Counted from the first letter of the stretch, positions 8,729 to 16,796 are shown. The stretch: 64,000 bases of DNA from Curvibacter microcysteis (GCF_028649455.1 NZ_JAQSIO010000003.1:186001-250000), one strand, 5' to 3'. Numbers and translations are program-made. The notes: generated by a model not told the origin, from the sequence alone.

Positions 8729-8967
8729 GCTCTGCTTTCCGTGATGTGGCTGGCGAGCTGGATGACCTGGCCTTGGGGCTGCGCATGAATGGCGGCCACA
8801 GGATGGGAAGCACTGCACTGTTGCACGACGTCGCGGGCGCAGCCTTCGCAGCGGCCACATTGGGTGGCGACCCCCAGTTCGAACTGGATGTCGTCAAAGC
8901 TCATGCCAGCGCGTGCATGGCGGGCGATTTCGCGGTCGGACACTCGGCGGCAAACACAGACAATCAT
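8695..8967 (-). CDS. bfd: Bacterioferritin-associated ferredoxin-like (2Fe-2S) protein
   Basis: This 90-residue protein has the BFD-type [2Fe-2S] signature. MIVCVCRRVSDREI gives Cys4 and Cys6, and QCGRCEGCARDVV gives the second cysteine pair, a C-x-C...C-x2-C arrangement. Bfd transfers electrons to bacterioferritin to release stored iron. The C-terminal 35 residues are longer than in E. coli Bfd. The ATG at 8967 is preferred because the family begins with this motif; the longer open frame to 9147 crosses the Fur-box candidate. It is first in the tonB-exbB-exbD unit, consistent with iron-starvation control. Confidence 0.85.
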   Translation of the reverse strand: MIVCVCRRVSDREIARHARAGMSFDDIQFELGVATQCGRCEGCARDVVQQCSASHPVAAIHAQPQGQVIQLASHITESRAWNSSHHSAAA

Positions 8968-9012
8968 GGCGTACAGGCAGGTTGGGCTGGCTGTTGAAAG
9001 GAGTCTCAGTAT

Positions 9013-9033
9013 AAATGCGAATCTATCGCATTT
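9013..9033. promoter_or_regulatory. Fur-box candidate upstream of bfd-tonB-exbB-exbD
   Basis: A perfect inverted repeat, AAATGCGA-atcta-TCGCATTT, lies 46 bases upstream of the bfd start. Read on the minus strand its core TGCGATAGATTCGCA fits the 7-1-7 Fur pattern well. An iron-responsive operator ahead of a TonB energising operon is expected, so function and position agree. A promoter should overlap it, but clear -35 and -10 hexamers were not picked out. Confidence 0.7.
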
Positions 9034-9156
9034 GCAATAACTTCTTGATTGAGCGCTGGGCCCGAGGTGCTTCATCCCATGTGCCGACCTCGCATGGCCG
9101 TGCGTTGGATGGCGCCAACGGGTCTGGCCTTGGATGTCATTCGGCACAACACCATG

Positions 9157-9180
9157 AAAAAAGCCACCTTGCGGTGGCTT
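9157..9180 (-). terminator. Intrinsic terminator of the SWIB-domain gene
   Basis: On the minus strand AAGCCACC pairs with GGTGGCTT around a GCAA loop and is followed by six T. It lies 22 bases beyond the stop of the SWIB gene and separates it from the bfd operon read in the same direction. Confidence 0.88.
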
Positions 9181-9201
9181 CTTTGTTCGACCGAAGGTCG
9201 T

Positions 9202-9636
9202 TTATTTGACGTGCTTGCCGATCAGGGCGGCGAGTTCAAACATGGAGACCTGGGCCTTGCCGAAGATGTCCTTGAGCTTGGCGTCGCCATTGATCAAGCG
9301 CTTGTTGGCCTTGTCTTGCAGGTCGTGCTTCTTGATGTAGACCCAGAGCTTGCTGACGATCTCGGTGCGGGGCAGGGGCGTGTTGCCCACCACAGCGGCC
9401 AGTGCAGCGCTGGGGGTCAAAGCCTTCATGAAAGCCGCGTTGGGCGTGCGCTTCTTGGCTGGTGCCTTGGCTGCCGCCTTCTTGGCGGGTGCAGCGGCTG
9501 CTTTGGCGGGGGCCTTGGCAGCTACTTTTTTGGCAGCAGGAGCCGCTGCCTTCTTGGCAGGAGTCGCAGCCTTGGTTGCCGGCGCGGCCTTTTTAGCAGG
9601 CGCTTTTTTTGCCGGGGCTTTCTTTGCAGTTGCCAT
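9202..9636 (-). CDS. SWIB/MDM2-domain protein with histone H1-like Lys/Ala N-terminus
   Basis: This 144-residue protein has two parts. Residues 1-65 are almost only Ala, Lys and Pro, in repeated KKAPAKKA/AAPAKKAAAKA units like the tail of histone H1 and of bacterial HctB/AlgP-type proteins. Residues 66-144 are a SWIB domain (NAAFMKALTPSAALAAVVG, then LWVYIKKHDLQD and INGDAKLKDIFG). The basic tail should bind DNA, while SWIB domains usually mediate protein contacts in eukaryotic chromatin remodelling and occur in chlamydial topoisomerase. It is probably a nucleoid-associated protein. It is monocistronic with its own terminator. Confidence 0.9.
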   Translation of the reverse strand: MATAKKAPAKKAPAKKAAPATKAATPAKKAAAPAAKKVAAKAPAKAAAAPAKKAAAKAPAKKRTPNAAFMKALTPSAALAAVVGNTPLPRTEIVSKLWVYIKKHDLQDKANKRLINGDAKLKDIFGKAQVSMFELAALIGKHVK

Positions 9637-10005
9637 GATTGAATTTTCCTTTTGGAAGTTGACTAATCACCAGCCAAACACTGCGTTCCTGCTGGCATAC
9701 CGGATGCTAATGGAGAAAAAACGGCTTTCCAAGGGGAAACGCATCTTTTTCGCCCTTCATTGTTGCGTCCATGTGTCGCTGCACCCATTTGGGGCCAGGC
9801 CTTGTGGCGCAAGGTCCCTGCTGCCACGGTAGGGGGCGCTTGTCGGTGCGTTGACCTGTTGGCATCTGATGTGATGAGCTGCCTCTCGGCTTGGTGGTGA
9901 AGCGCGTCTTGTTTTGTATGCTCTGGGGCTGATGGCCCATCTCTTGCGCGAGGCCCTGGGGTGGGAGTCTGTTCTCCCCTTTTCACTCAGAAAGTAGCTT
10001 GCACC
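9637..10005. other. Intergenic region between the SWIB gene and the RraA-like gene
   Basis: These 369 bases separate two divergent genes and must hold both promoters. No convincing protein frame was seen. A small hairpin GGGAG-tctgtt-CTCCC followed by CTTTT lies at 9963-9982, just ahead of the RraA-like start. The A/T-richer part near 9640-9760 is next to the SWIB gene. Confidence 0.5.
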
Positions 10006-10512
10006 ATGACAGTCTCTGCTCCCGCCTTCAGTACCTGCGATCTGTGCGACCTCCATAAGAACGATGGCAGTGGTCGCTTTCGCGTCTTGCCGCCCGTGTT
10101 TCAGTCCTTCGGTGGGGTCGCGGCCTTTGCTGGGCCGGTGGTGACGCTCAAGGTGTTTGAGGACAACACCCTGGTCAAGCAGGCTTTGGATGAGCCAGGC
10201 CTGGGCCGTGTGTTGGTGGTGGATGGTGGCGGTTCGCTGCGCCGGGCACTGGTCGGTGGCAACCTCGCCAAGTCGGCGGCGCTCAATGGCTGGGCTGGCG
10301 TGGTGGTGGATGGTTGTGTGCGTGATGTGGCCGAACTCAATGCCGAGTCGGTGGGTATCCGGGCCCTGGCCTTGATTCCGCTGCCGACCGAAAAACGCAA
10401 CGAGGGCCAGCGCGATGTCCCGGTGCAAATCCAGGGCGTCTGGGTGCAGCCAGGTGACTGGCTGTATGCCGATGCCGATGGCATCGTCGTGGCCCATCAG
10501 GCCCTGGTTTAA
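10006..10512 (+). CDS. RraA-family protein (RNase E inhibitor / aldolase family)
   Basis: This 168-residue protein has the RraA fold signature: [19 protein letters not shown] early, then [22 protein letters not shown] and [17 protein letters not shown]. These contain the G-G-x-L and D-G-x-x-R-D elements shared with 4-hydroxy-4-methyl-2-oxoglutarate/oxaloacetate aldolases. Because the catalytic-type residues are kept, an aldolase or decarboxylase role is as likely as inhibition of RNase E. The ATG at 10006 is chosen by the conserved N-terminus (STCDLCDL). It is convergent with the DMT exporter: the two stop codons overlap at 10509-10512. Confidence 0.88.
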   Translation: MTVSAPAFSTCDLCDLHKNDGSGRFRVLPPVFQSFGGVAAFAGPVVTLKVFEDNTLVKQALDEPGLGRVLVVDGGGSLRRALVGGNLAKSAALNGWAGVVVDGCVRDVAELNAESVGIRALALIPLPTEKRNEGQRDVPVQIQGVWVQPGDWLYADADGIVVAHQALV

Positions 10513-11453
10513 GGCTCGGACTGGGCGGCCGCTCGCTCTGGCAGGGTGGCCAGCACCACGCCGGCCAGGGCAATGCCAAAAGCCATCATTTGCAGTCCTG
10601 TCATCGGCTCACCCAGAAACAAGACGCCGACGGTGGCCGCTGTCAGCGGCAGCATCACCGTGAACAGCCCCGCTTGTGCAGCGGGCACGGTGCGCAGCCC
10701 AGTCATCCACAGCCAGACTGTCCAGACACTGGCGGCCAAGGCATAGAACACCAGCAGCAGCCAATAGCGCAGGTCCACGCTGCCAAAGTCAAAAGACAGG
10801 GCTTGGTAAAGCCCCAGTGGGGTGGTCAGCGCCAGGCCCCACAGGTTGATCAGGGCGCTGATGCGCCGCGCGCCCAGGGCGCCTGTGAGTCGTTTGCCGA
10901 TCACGGCATAGGCGCTTTCGCAGAGCACGGCACCCATGACCAACAGGTTGCCCAACCACACCTGATTGCCGGTGGTCGCGATGGGCCCTGCATCGGGCTT
11001 GTTGAGCGTGAACAGGCTGATGCCCAGCACGGCGAGCGCGATGGCCGCCATGACACGGGCTGAAATGTGTTCTCTGAGAAACAGCCAGCTCATCAGCGCC
11101 ACGCAGGCGGGAATGGCAGACATGATCACGCCCGTGGCCACCACGGTGGTCATGCTGACGCCGGTCAACATCAGGATCGAAAAAAGAAAGTTGCCGAACA
11201 GGGACTCGAGGAACACCAGCTTGCGGGTGTTGGGGCTCATGGGGGCTTCTTGCGCAGGGCGGCGTGTCCAATGCGCCATGGCCAGGGCCCCAATGCCAAA
11301 ACGCAACCAGGCGAGCAAAAAAACCGGCAGGATCAAGGTCAGTGGCTTGGACAGCGCCACATAGCTGCCCACCAGGGCCATGCTGGCCGCCAGACACAGG
11401 CAGGCCACGGGACGGCTGGGCGACAAGGATTTGGACAAGGAATCGACGTGCAT
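10509..11453 (-). CDS. EamA/DMT-superfamily transporter
   Basis: This 314-residue inner-membrane protein has about ten hydrophobic helices arranged as two EamA repeats. The first begins [20 protein letters not shown] and the second runs from about residue 160 to the end ([20 protein letters not shown]). The conserved E-P of the last repeat is present. Members export metabolites or amino acids, but the substrate cannot be told. The ATG at 11453 is preferred because the longer frame upstream runs antisense through the next gene. Only 15 bases separate it from the divergent cyclotransferase-like gene. Confidence 0.85.
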   Translation of the reverse strand: MHVDSLSKSLSPSRPVACLCLAASMALVGSYVALSKPLTLILPVFLLAWLRFGIGALAMAHWTRRPAQEAPMSPNTRKLVFLESLFGNFLFSILMLTGVSMTTVVATGVIMSAIPACVALMSWLFLREHISARVMAAIALAVLGISLFTLNKPDAGPIATTGNQVWLGNLLVMGAVLCESAYAVIGKRLTGALGARRISALINLWGLALTTPLGLYQALSFDFGSVDLRYWLLLVFYALAASVWTVWLWMTGLRTVPAAQAGLFTVMLPLTAATVGVLFLGEPMTGLQMMAFGIALAGVVLATLPERAAAQSEP

Positions 11454-11468
11454 GAATTCACCGAAACA

Positions 11469-11939
11469 ATGACGAACGCCATGATGCCCGATGCGCAGGG
11501 GGGCTCCGCGTCCGACGCGCGTGCAGCGGCTCTGACTTGGGTCTTTGTGTATGGCACTTTGCGGCGTGGCGGTAGCAACGACATCAACCGCCTGGACCCT
11601 GAGCCCGAATGGGTGGGGACGGCTCACTTGCGAGGCCAGTTGTTTGACCTCGGGCCTTACCCGGGTCTGCGTTTGTTGTCAGCCAGCGACCCTGGCGGTT
11701 GTGATGTGGTGGGTGAGGTGTATGCCATCACGCCGGCGCTGGAGGCGGTTCTGGACCGCATTGAAGAAATTTCGGGCGCTGAGGACGACGAGTACCAGCG
11801 GCGTCAGATCAGCGTCATGGTGCAAGGCCATGCTCGCACCTGCCTGGTGTATGAGATCCACCCGAGTCGGGTGCGCGCTCGCCCCGAAATTGGGCACGGC
11901 GACTGGATGCGCCACGTGATGGAGCGTTCTGCCAGTTGA
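11469..11939 (+). CDS. Gamma-glutamylcyclotransferase (AIG2/GGCT-like) family protein
   Basis: This protein of about 156 residues has the family hallmark VFVYGTLRRGG near residue 22 and the acidic segment LDRIEEISGAEDDEY, whose glutamate matches the proposed catalytic Glu. The C-terminus YEIHPSRV fits the domain. Such enzymes release 5-oxoproline from gamma-glutamyl compounds. Three in-frame ATG codons (11469, 11481, 11484) are possible starts and none has a good ribosome site, so the N-terminus is uncertain. It is divergent from the DMT exporter; aceA follows on the same strand after a 271-base regulatory gap. Confidence 0.82.
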   Translation: MTNAMMPDAQGGSASDARAAALTWVFVYGTLRRGGSNDINRLDPEPEWVGTAHLRGQLFDLGPYPGLRLLSASDPGGCDVVGEVYAITPALEAVLDRIEEISGAEDDEYQRRQISVMVQGHARTCLVYEIHPSRVRARPEIGHGDWMRHVMERSAS

Positions 11940-12014
11940 GTCGGGTCAACCTATTTCATCTGGCATTTTTGGATTTCTTAATGTGAAAAATCAGCGGTGC
12001 TGCACTGCGGCAAT

Positions 12015-12031
12015 TTTCTCAATATGAGAAA
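12015..12031. promoter_or_regulatory. Palindrome upstream of aceA (TTTCTC/GAGAAA)
   Basis: TTTCTC-aatat-GAGAAA is a perfect inverted repeat in the AT-rich region before isocitrate lyase. Immediately after it, GAAAT-ggt-ATTTC (12028-12040) is a second short palindrome that loosely resembles an IclR-type site. It may be an operator or an activator site; the regulator is unknown. Confidence 0.4.
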
Positions 12032-12089
12032 TGGTATTTCGTATTGAGGAATGATGTTGATAAGTTGTTGTTTTTAAAAGAATAAAAAA

Positions 12090-12136
12090 ATGTCTTGTAT
12101 AAGACATAAGATTGTCTTTGACTCTTATAGAAGACT
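12090..12136. promoter_or_regulatory. Tandem palindromic operators upstream of aceA
   Basis: Two related sites sit 75-121 bases before the aceA start: ATGTCTT-gtat-AAGACAT (12090-12107, perfect) and ACTCTTATAGAAGACT (12121-12136, imperfect). Their centres are about 30 bases apart, close to three helical turns, which suits two dimers binding one DNA face. The motif is unlike anything else in the window. A carbon-source regulator of the glyoxylate shunt is the natural candidate, but none is encoded nearby. Confidence 0.6.
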
Positions 12137-12210
12137 TAAAGTTAGTCCATCGGCATCGCAATTGCATCAGCAACGAAGCCGGCCCCTTTTAATCAACCAG
12201 GAGTGAACAC

Positions 12211-13530
12211 ATGCCGCAATCCCTCACCGAACAATTGAGCCGCGAACAGCAAATTGCCGCCCTCGAAAAGGACTGGGCCCAAAACCCCCGTTGGAAGGGC
12301 ATCAAGCGCGGTTACACCGCCGCTGACGTGGTGCGTCTGCGTGGCTCCTTCCAAGTCGAGCACACCCTGGCCCGCCGCGGTGCAGAAAAGCTCTGGAACC
12401 TGGTCAACAACGAGCCCTACGTCAATTGCCTGGGCGCTCTGACGGGTGGTCAAGCCATGCAGCAAGTCAAGGCTGGTATCAAGGCCATTTACCTGTCGGG
12501 CTGGCAAGTCGCCGCCGACAACAACGAGTACTCGGCCATGTACCCGGACCAGTCGCTGTACCCCGTGGATTCGGTGCCGAAGGTGGTGGAGCGAATCAAC
12601 AACGCGTTCACCCGCGCTGATGAAATTCAATGGTCCAAGGGTGTGAACCCCGGCGATGCGGGCTACATCGACTACCACGCCCCGATCGTGGCCGATGCTG
12701 AGGCTGGTTTTGGTGGCGTGCTCAACGCCTACGAACTGATGAAGGCCATGATCCGCGCTGGTGCCGGTGGCGTTCACTTCGAAGACCAACTGGCTTCGGT
12801 CAAGAAGTGCGGTCACATGGGTGGCAAGGTGCTGGTGCCGACCCAAGAAGCGGTGCAAAAGCTGATCGCTGCCCGCATGGCTGCCGACGTCTACGGCGTG
12901 CCGACCCTGGTGATTGCCCGTACCGATGCTGAAGCCGCCGACCTGTTGACCAGCGACTATGACGAAAACGACAAGCCTTTCCTGACCGGTGAGCGCACCG
13001 CCGAAGGCTTCTACAAGACCAAGAAGGGCATCGACCAAGCCATCTCGCGCGCTGTGGCCTATGCCGACTACGCCGACCTGGTGTGGTGCGAAACCGGCAC
13101 GCCTGACCTCGAGTTCGCCAAGAAGTTTGCGGATGCCGTGCATGCCAAGCACCCCGGCAAGATGCTGGCTTACAACTGCTCGCCTTCCTTCAACTGGAAG
13201 AAGAACCTCGACGACGCCACCATCGCCAAGTTCCAGCGCGAACTGGGTGCCATGGGTTACAAGTACCAGTTCATCACCTTGGCTGGTATCCACAACATGT
13301 GGTACGGCATGTTCGACCTGGCCCAAGACTACGTGGCCCGCGGCATGTCGGCTTACGTCGAAAAGGTGCAAGAGCCCGAGTTCGCTGCCCGCGAGCGTGG
13401 CTACACCTTCGTGTCGCACCAACAAGAAGTGGGCACGGGTTACTTCGACGACGTCACCACGGTGATCCAAGGCGGCAAGTCCAGCGTGACCGCGCTGACC
13501 GGTTCGACCGAAGAAGAACAGTTCCACTGA
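12211..13530 (+). CDS. aceA: Isocitrate lyase
   Basis: This 439-residue enzyme of the glyoxylate shunt cleaves isocitrate to glyoxylate and succinate, allowing growth on acetate or fatty acids. The catalytic signature [14 protein letters not shown] is present at about residues 196-209. Around it lie the barrel motifs [32 protein letters not shown] and [13 protein letters not shown] typical of the family. A strong AGGAGTG ribosome site precedes the ATG. Codon use is strongly biased (CTG, AAG), suggesting high expression. It is monocistronic, with palindromic operators upstream and a UUCG-loop terminator downstream. Malate synthase is not in the window. Confidence 0.97.
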   Translation: MPQSLTEQLSREQQIAALEKDWAQNPRWKGIKRGYTAADVVRLRGSFQVEHTLARRGAEKLWNLVNNEPYVNCLGALTGGQAMQQVKAGIKAIYLSGWQVAADNNEYSAMYPDQSLYPVDSVPKVVERINNAFTRADEIQWSKGVNPGDAGYIDYHAPIVADAEAGFGGVLNAYELMKAMIRAGAGGVHFEDQLASVKKCGHMGGKVLVPTQEAVQKLIAARMAADVYGVPTLVIARTDAEAADLLTSDYDENDKPFLTGERTAEGFYKTKKGIDQAISRAVAYADYADLVWCETGTPDLEFAKKFADAVHAKHPGKMLAYNCSPSFNWKKNLDDATIAKFQRELGAMGYKYQFITLAGIHNMWYGMFDLAQDYVARGMSAYVEKVQEPEFAARERGYTFVSHQQEVGTGYFDDVTTVIQGGKSSVTALTGSTEEEQFH

Positions 13531-13551
13531 TCTGTTTGAGACTCCGCTTTC

Positions 13552-13575
13552 AACCCGGCTTCGGCCGGGTTTTTT
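13552..13575 (+). terminator. Intrinsic terminator of aceA
   Basis: AACCCGGC pairs with GCCGGGTT around a very stable TTCG tetraloop and is followed by TTTT. It lies 21 bases after the aceA stop and isolates aceA from the thrS promoter. Confidence 0.95.
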
Positions 13576-13608
13576 GTGGCTGTCGGAGGTGCTCTTGCCG
13601 TCTCAAAG

Positions 13609-13637
13609 TTGGCAGTCACTGGGCTTGCCGTTAAAAT
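13609..13637 (+). promoter_or_regulatory. Sigma70-type promoter of the thrS leader
   Basis: TTGGCA (13609-13614) and TAAAAT (13632-13637) are separated by exactly 17 bases; each matches consensus at five of six positions. Initiation would be near 13644, giving a leader of about 180 bases before thrS that contains the threonine-rich frame and a terminator. Confidence 0.75.
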
Positions 13638-13680
13638 CGAGAGATCTCAACCTGCAAGAGCGAGAAAGGCAAGACTGGTT

Positions 13681-13722
13681 ATGACACCGCGAACTACCCC
13701 GGAGACTCTCCTGGCCTCTTGA
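13681..13722 (+). CDS. Putative threonine-rich leader peptide of thrS
   Basis: A 13-codon frame encodes MTPRTTPETLLAS, with four threonine codons (ACA, ACT, ACC, ACT) among its first nine. GAAAGG lies 11 bases upstream of the ATG. The codons cover the segment CGCGAAC (13688-13694), which can pair with GTTCGCG (13731-13737). The latter can instead pair with the 5' arm of the terminator at 13766. A ribosome stalled on Thr codons for lack of charged tRNA would block the first pairing and favour read-through into thrS. The reading frame is seen; the mechanism is inferred by analogy with thr, his and pheST leaders. Confidence 0.7.
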   Translation: MTPRTTPETLLAS

Positions 13723-13765
13723 GGCCCAAGGTTCGCGCCTGCTCACTTTTCTTGCTTCCCAGATC

Positions 13766-13792
13766 AAAGCGCGGCCTTCACCGCGCTTTTTT
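13766..13792 (+). terminator. Attenuator terminator in the thrS leader
   Basis: AAAGCGCGG pairs with CCGCGCTTT around CCTTCA and runs into six T, 36 bases before the thrS start. Its 5' arm (GCGCGG, 13769-13774) is also complementary to TCGCGC at 13733-13738, giving an alternative antiterminator pairing. Lying downstream of a promoter and a Thr-rich frame, it is best read as a regulated attenuator and not as the end of a gene. Confidence 0.85.
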
Positions 13793-13827
13793 CTTGTCCG
13801 TTTTTCTCTGCTCAACCCACAGACAAC

Positions 13828-15735
13828 ATGATTCAGATCACGCTCCCCGACGGCTCCAAACGTGAATTTCCCGGTCCCGTGACCGTGGCCGAAGTGGCTG
13901 CCTCCATCGGCACTGGCCTGGCCAAGGCAGCCTTGGCCGGCAAGATTGATGGCAAAGTTGTGGACACCAGCCACACCATCACGGCGGACAGCCCACTGTC
14001 CATCATCACCGCCAAAGATGCCGACGGTCTGGAGGTGATCCGCCACTCGACAGCCCACTTGCTGGCTTATGCGGTCAAGGAGCTGTTCCCGGATGCCCAG
14101 GTCACCATTGGCCCGGTGATCGAGCACGGGTTTTACTACGACTTCTCCTACAAGCGCCCCTTCACGCCTGAAGATCTGGCCGCCATCGAGAAGCGCATGG
14201 GTGAATTGGCCGCCAAGGACGAGCCCGTGGTGCGCCGAGTGCTGCCGCGTGACGAGGCGGTGGCTTACTTCAAGGGCTTGGGTGAACACTACAAGGCCGA
14301 GATCATTGCGAGCATCCCGTCCAATGAGGATGTGTCGCTTTATCGCGAAGGCAATTTCGAAGACCTGTGTCGCGGCCCCCACGTGCCCAGCACGGGCAAG
14401 CTGAAGTTCTTCAAGCTCATGAAGGTGGCCGGCGCCTATTGGCGTGGGGATCACCGCAATGAAATGCTGCAGCGGGTATATGGCACGGCTTGGACCACCA
14501 AGGACGAGTTGCAGCAGTACCTGACCATGCTCGAAGAGGCGGAGAAGCGCGATCACCGCAAGCTGGGGCGCGAGCTGGACTTGTTCCACATTGACGAGCA
14601 CTCGCCCGGCACCGTGTTCTGGCATCCCAAGGGCTGGACCCTGTGGCAGGAGGTGGAGCAGTACATGCGCCGCGTCTACCGTGAGAATGGGTATCAGGAA
14701 GTCAAGGGCCCGCAAATCATCGACAAGTCGCTGTGGGAGAAGACGGGTCACTGGGACAAATACCGTGAAAACATGTTCACGACCGAGAGCGAAAAGCGTG
14801 ACTACGCGCTCAAGCCCATGAACTGCCCGGGTCACATCCTGATCTTCAAGCAAGGCATCAAGAGCTACCGTGACCTGCCGCTGCGCTTTGGCGAGTTCGG
14901 CCAATGCCATCGCAACGAGCCCACCGGGGGTTTGCACGGCATCATGCGCGTGCGGGCCTTCACGCAAGACGATGGCCACATCTTCTGCACTGAAGACCAA
15001 ATCCAATCGGAAGTGGTCGCCTTCACCACCTTGCTGCAAAAGGTCTACAAAGACTTTGGCTTCAGCGACATCATCTACAAGCTGTCGACCCGCCCTGAAA
15101 AACGCATTGGCTCGGAAGAGAGCTGGGACCGCGCTGAAAACGCCCTGGCCGAAGGTCTGCGCGCTTCGGGTTGCGAGTTTGAATACCTGCCGGGTGAGGG
15201 CGCTTTCTACGGTCCCAAGATCGAGTACACGCTCAAAGACGCGCTGGGTCGTCCTTGGCAGTGCGGCACCATCCAGGTGGATCCGAACATGCCCGAGCGT
15301 CTGGATGCGGAGTTTGTGGGTGAAGATGGCTCACGCCACCGGCCCATCATGCTGCACCGCGCCATCGTGGGCAGCCTCGAGCGTTTCATCGGGATTTTGA
15401 TCGAGCAGCACGCGGGCGCACTGCCCACATGGCTGGCGCCGGTGCATGTTTCGGTGCTCAACATCACCGATTCCCAGGCAGACTACTGTCGCGATCTGGC
15501 CAAATTGCTTGAGAATCAAGGGCTTAGGGTTCAATTGGATCTGCGCAACGAGAAAATTACGTATAAAATACGGGAGCATTCGTTGCAAAAGCTTCCTTAC
15601 ATCCTTGTCGTCGGTGACAAAGAGAAGGCAGCCGGTGCCGTCGCAGTGCGCGCCCGGGGGAACAAAGACCTCGGTGTGATGTCCCTTGAAGCCTTCTCTG
15701 AACTGATCGCCTCGGACATCGCTTCTAAAGCCTGA
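13828..15735 (+). CDS. thrS: Threonyl-tRNA synthetase
   Basis: This 635-residue class II synthetase charges tRNA-Thr. Domains in order are TGS (1-61, starting [14 protein letters not shown]), the editing/SAD domain with HxxxH (about 72-77, HSTAHLLAY) and the catalytic core. The core has MNCPGH with its zinc Cys (about 332-336), motif 2 ([14 protein letters not shown]) and motif 3 ([14 protein letters not shown]). An anticodon-binding domain follows (about 535-635). The length is normal. It heads the thrS-infC-rpmI-rplT-pheST group and is probably governed by the attenuator in its leader. Confidence 0.97.
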   Translation: MIQITLPDGSKREFPGPVTVAEVAASIGTGLAKAALAGKIDGKVVDTSHTITADSPLSIITAKDADGLEVIRHSTAHLLAYAVKELFPDAQVTIGPVIEHGFYYDFSYKRPFTPEDLAAIEKRMGELAAKDEPVVRRVLPRDEAVAYFKGLGEHYKAEIIASIPSNEDVSLYREGNFEDLCRGPHVPSTGKLKFFKLMKVAGAYWRGDHRNEMLQRVYGTAWTTKDELQQYLTMLEEAEKRDHRKLGRELDLFHIDEHSPGTVFWHPKGWTLWQEVEQYMRRVYRENGYQEVKGPQIIDKSLWEKTGHWDKYRENMFTTESEKRDYALKPMNCPGHILIFKQGIKSYRDLPLRFGEFGQCHRNEPTGGLHGIMRVRAFTQDDGHIFCTEDQIQSEVVAFTTLLQKVYKDFGFSDIIYKLSTRPEKRIGSEESWDRAENALAEGLRASGCEFEYLPGEGAFYGPKIEYTLKDALGRPWQCGTIQVDPNMPERLDAEFVGEDGSRHRPIMLHRAIVGSLERFIGILIEQHAGALPTWLAPVHVSVLNITDSQADYCRDLAKLLENQGLRVQLDLRNEKITYKIREHSLQKLPYILVVGDKEKAAGAVAVRARGNKDLGVMSLEAFSELIASDIASKA

Positions 15736-15750
15736 TTTTTCGTGAAACCA

Positions 15751-15796
15751 GCTTTAGCCGGCGTGCATCGTCGGTTGAAGCTACGTTTTTTGTAGC
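15751..15796 (+). promoter_or_regulatory. Long hairpins between thrS and infC
   Basis: GCTTTAGCCGGC (15751-15762) pairs with GTCGGTTGAAGC (15770-15781) in a 12-bp stem with some G-T pairs and a 7-base loop. A second, overlapping hairpin GCTAC-GTTTTTT-GTAGC occupies 15780-15796 and shares bases with the first. Both lie immediately before the infC ribosome site (TAAGGA, 15806-15811). They may form a processing site, a weak terminator or part of infC translational control. Confidence 0.5.
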
Positions 15797-15819
15797 ATAT
15801 TGTTTTAAGGATTCGAGCC

Positions 15820-16416
15820 ATCGCTACTGAATTTCGTGATCGCCGCCAGCGGGAAGAGCGCAAGCACCGTCTGAACCGTGAAATCATGGCCCCGGAAGTT
15901 CGTCTTTCCGGCCCTGAGAACGAGCCCATCGGCATCGTCAGCCTGGCGGAAGCACTCCGCATGGCGGGTGAACTGGATGTGGATCTGGTTGAAATTGCGG
16001 CCACAGCGAACCCGCCTGTCTGTCGTTTGATGGACTACGGCAAGTTCAAGTATCAGGAGCAAAAAAAGGCTGCTGAAGCGAAGTCCAAGCAAAAAGTCAT
16101 CGAAGTCAAAGAAATCAAGTTCCGTCCAGGGACTGATGACGGCGACTACAACATCAAGATGCGCAACATCAAGCGCTTCTTGGACGATGGCGACAAATGC
16201 AAGATCACCTTGCGGTTCCGTGGTCGGGAAATCACCCACCAAGAGATCGGCATGGCCTTGTTGCAACGGATTCGTGACGAACTGGCTGACCTCATCGTGG
16301 TCGAGCAGTTCCCGAAGCTGGAAGGGCGTCAGATGGTCATGATGATCGCCCCTGGTAAGCGTCGGTCGGTGGCTGTCAAGCCTGATGCCGCACCAGCCGC
16401 GACCAGCGCAGCGTGA
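15820..16416 (+). CDS. infC: Translation initiation factor IF-3 (ATC start)
   Basis: This 198-residue IF-3 binds the 30S subunit and rejects non-canonical start codons. The N-domain begins [19 protein letters not shown], followed by [16 protein letters not shown]. The C-domain contains [19 protein letters not shown] and [16 protein letters not shown]. The rare ATC start at 15820 is chosen because IF-3 proteins extend upstream of the first in-frame ATG (15886) and TAAGGA sits nine bases away. Rare AUU/AUC starts are the known basis of infC autoregulation. An in-frame ATT at 15811 overlaps the ribosome site and is less likely. The tail is Ala/Pro-rich. Confidence 0.93.
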   Translation: MATEFRDRRQREERKHRLNREIMAPEVRLSGPENEPIGIVSLAEALRMAGELDVDLVEIAATANPPVCRLMDYGKFKYQEQKKAAEAKSKQKVIEVKEIKFRPGTDDGDYNIKMRNIKRFLDDGDKCKITLRFRGREITHQEIGMALLQRIRDELADLIVVEQFPKLEGRQMVMMIAPGKRRSVAVKPDAAPAATSAA

Positions 16417-16592
16417 TGGTTTGACAAAGAACACTGCCGGGCGCCTTGGGGTGTCTGGTGGCAGGGTGCAGGTTCCGACCTGGTGCCCAGGTCGGGTGTT
16501 GCAAGACACCTGACCGACCAAGTGGCTCGGGGCCATCAAGGCTGCAAGGAGTTTGCAGACGCCTCACGAGCACAATGAAAAGGAGCATTCAC
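16417..16592 (+). promoter_or_regulatory. Structured leader of rpmI-rplT with mutually exclusive stems
   Basis: The 176 bases between infC and rpmI hold a perfect 9-bp hairpin, CCGACCTGG-tgc-CCAGGTCGG (16475-16495). Its 3' arm can instead pair downstream: GGTCGG (16490-16495) with CCGACC (16514-16519). GGTGTCT (16450-16456) can also pair with AGACACC (16504-16510). In E. coli the rpmI-rplT mRNA is repressed by L20 binding a pseudoknot upstream of rpmI. This leader is a candidate functional counterpart; L20 binding is inferred only. Confidence 0.55.
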
Positions 16593-16796
16593 ATGCCCAA
16601 AATGAAGACCAAGAGCAGCGCAAAGAAGCGCTTTCGAGTTCGTCCGGGTGGCACCGTCAAGCGCGGTCAAGCCTTCAAGCGTCACATCTTGACCAAGAAG
16701 ACCACCAAGAACAAGCGTCACCTCCGTGGTGCAGTGGCTGTGCATGAGACCAACATGGGTCACATGGCGCAAATGCTGCCTGGTGCTGGCCTGTAA
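16593..16796 (+). CDS. rpmI: 50S ribosomal protein L35
   Basis: This 67-residue basic protein is recognisable along its whole length: [20 protein letters not shown] at the start, [19 protein letters not shown] in the middle. It is a component of the large ribosomal subunit. AAAGGAG lies seven bases upstream of the ATG. It forms an operon with rplT 26 bases downstream and is probably co-regulated with it through the structured leader before it. Confidence 0.97.
   Translation: MPKMKTKSSAKKRFRVRPGGTVKRGQAFKRHILTKKTTKNKRHLRGAVAVHETNMGHMAQMLPGAGL

Noticed and set aside
9202-9636. Repetitive DNA (AAG/GCC-rich) as a possible CRISPR or satellite repeat.
   Set aside because: The repeats encode the Lys/Ala tail of the SWIB protein; spacing is irregular and in frame.
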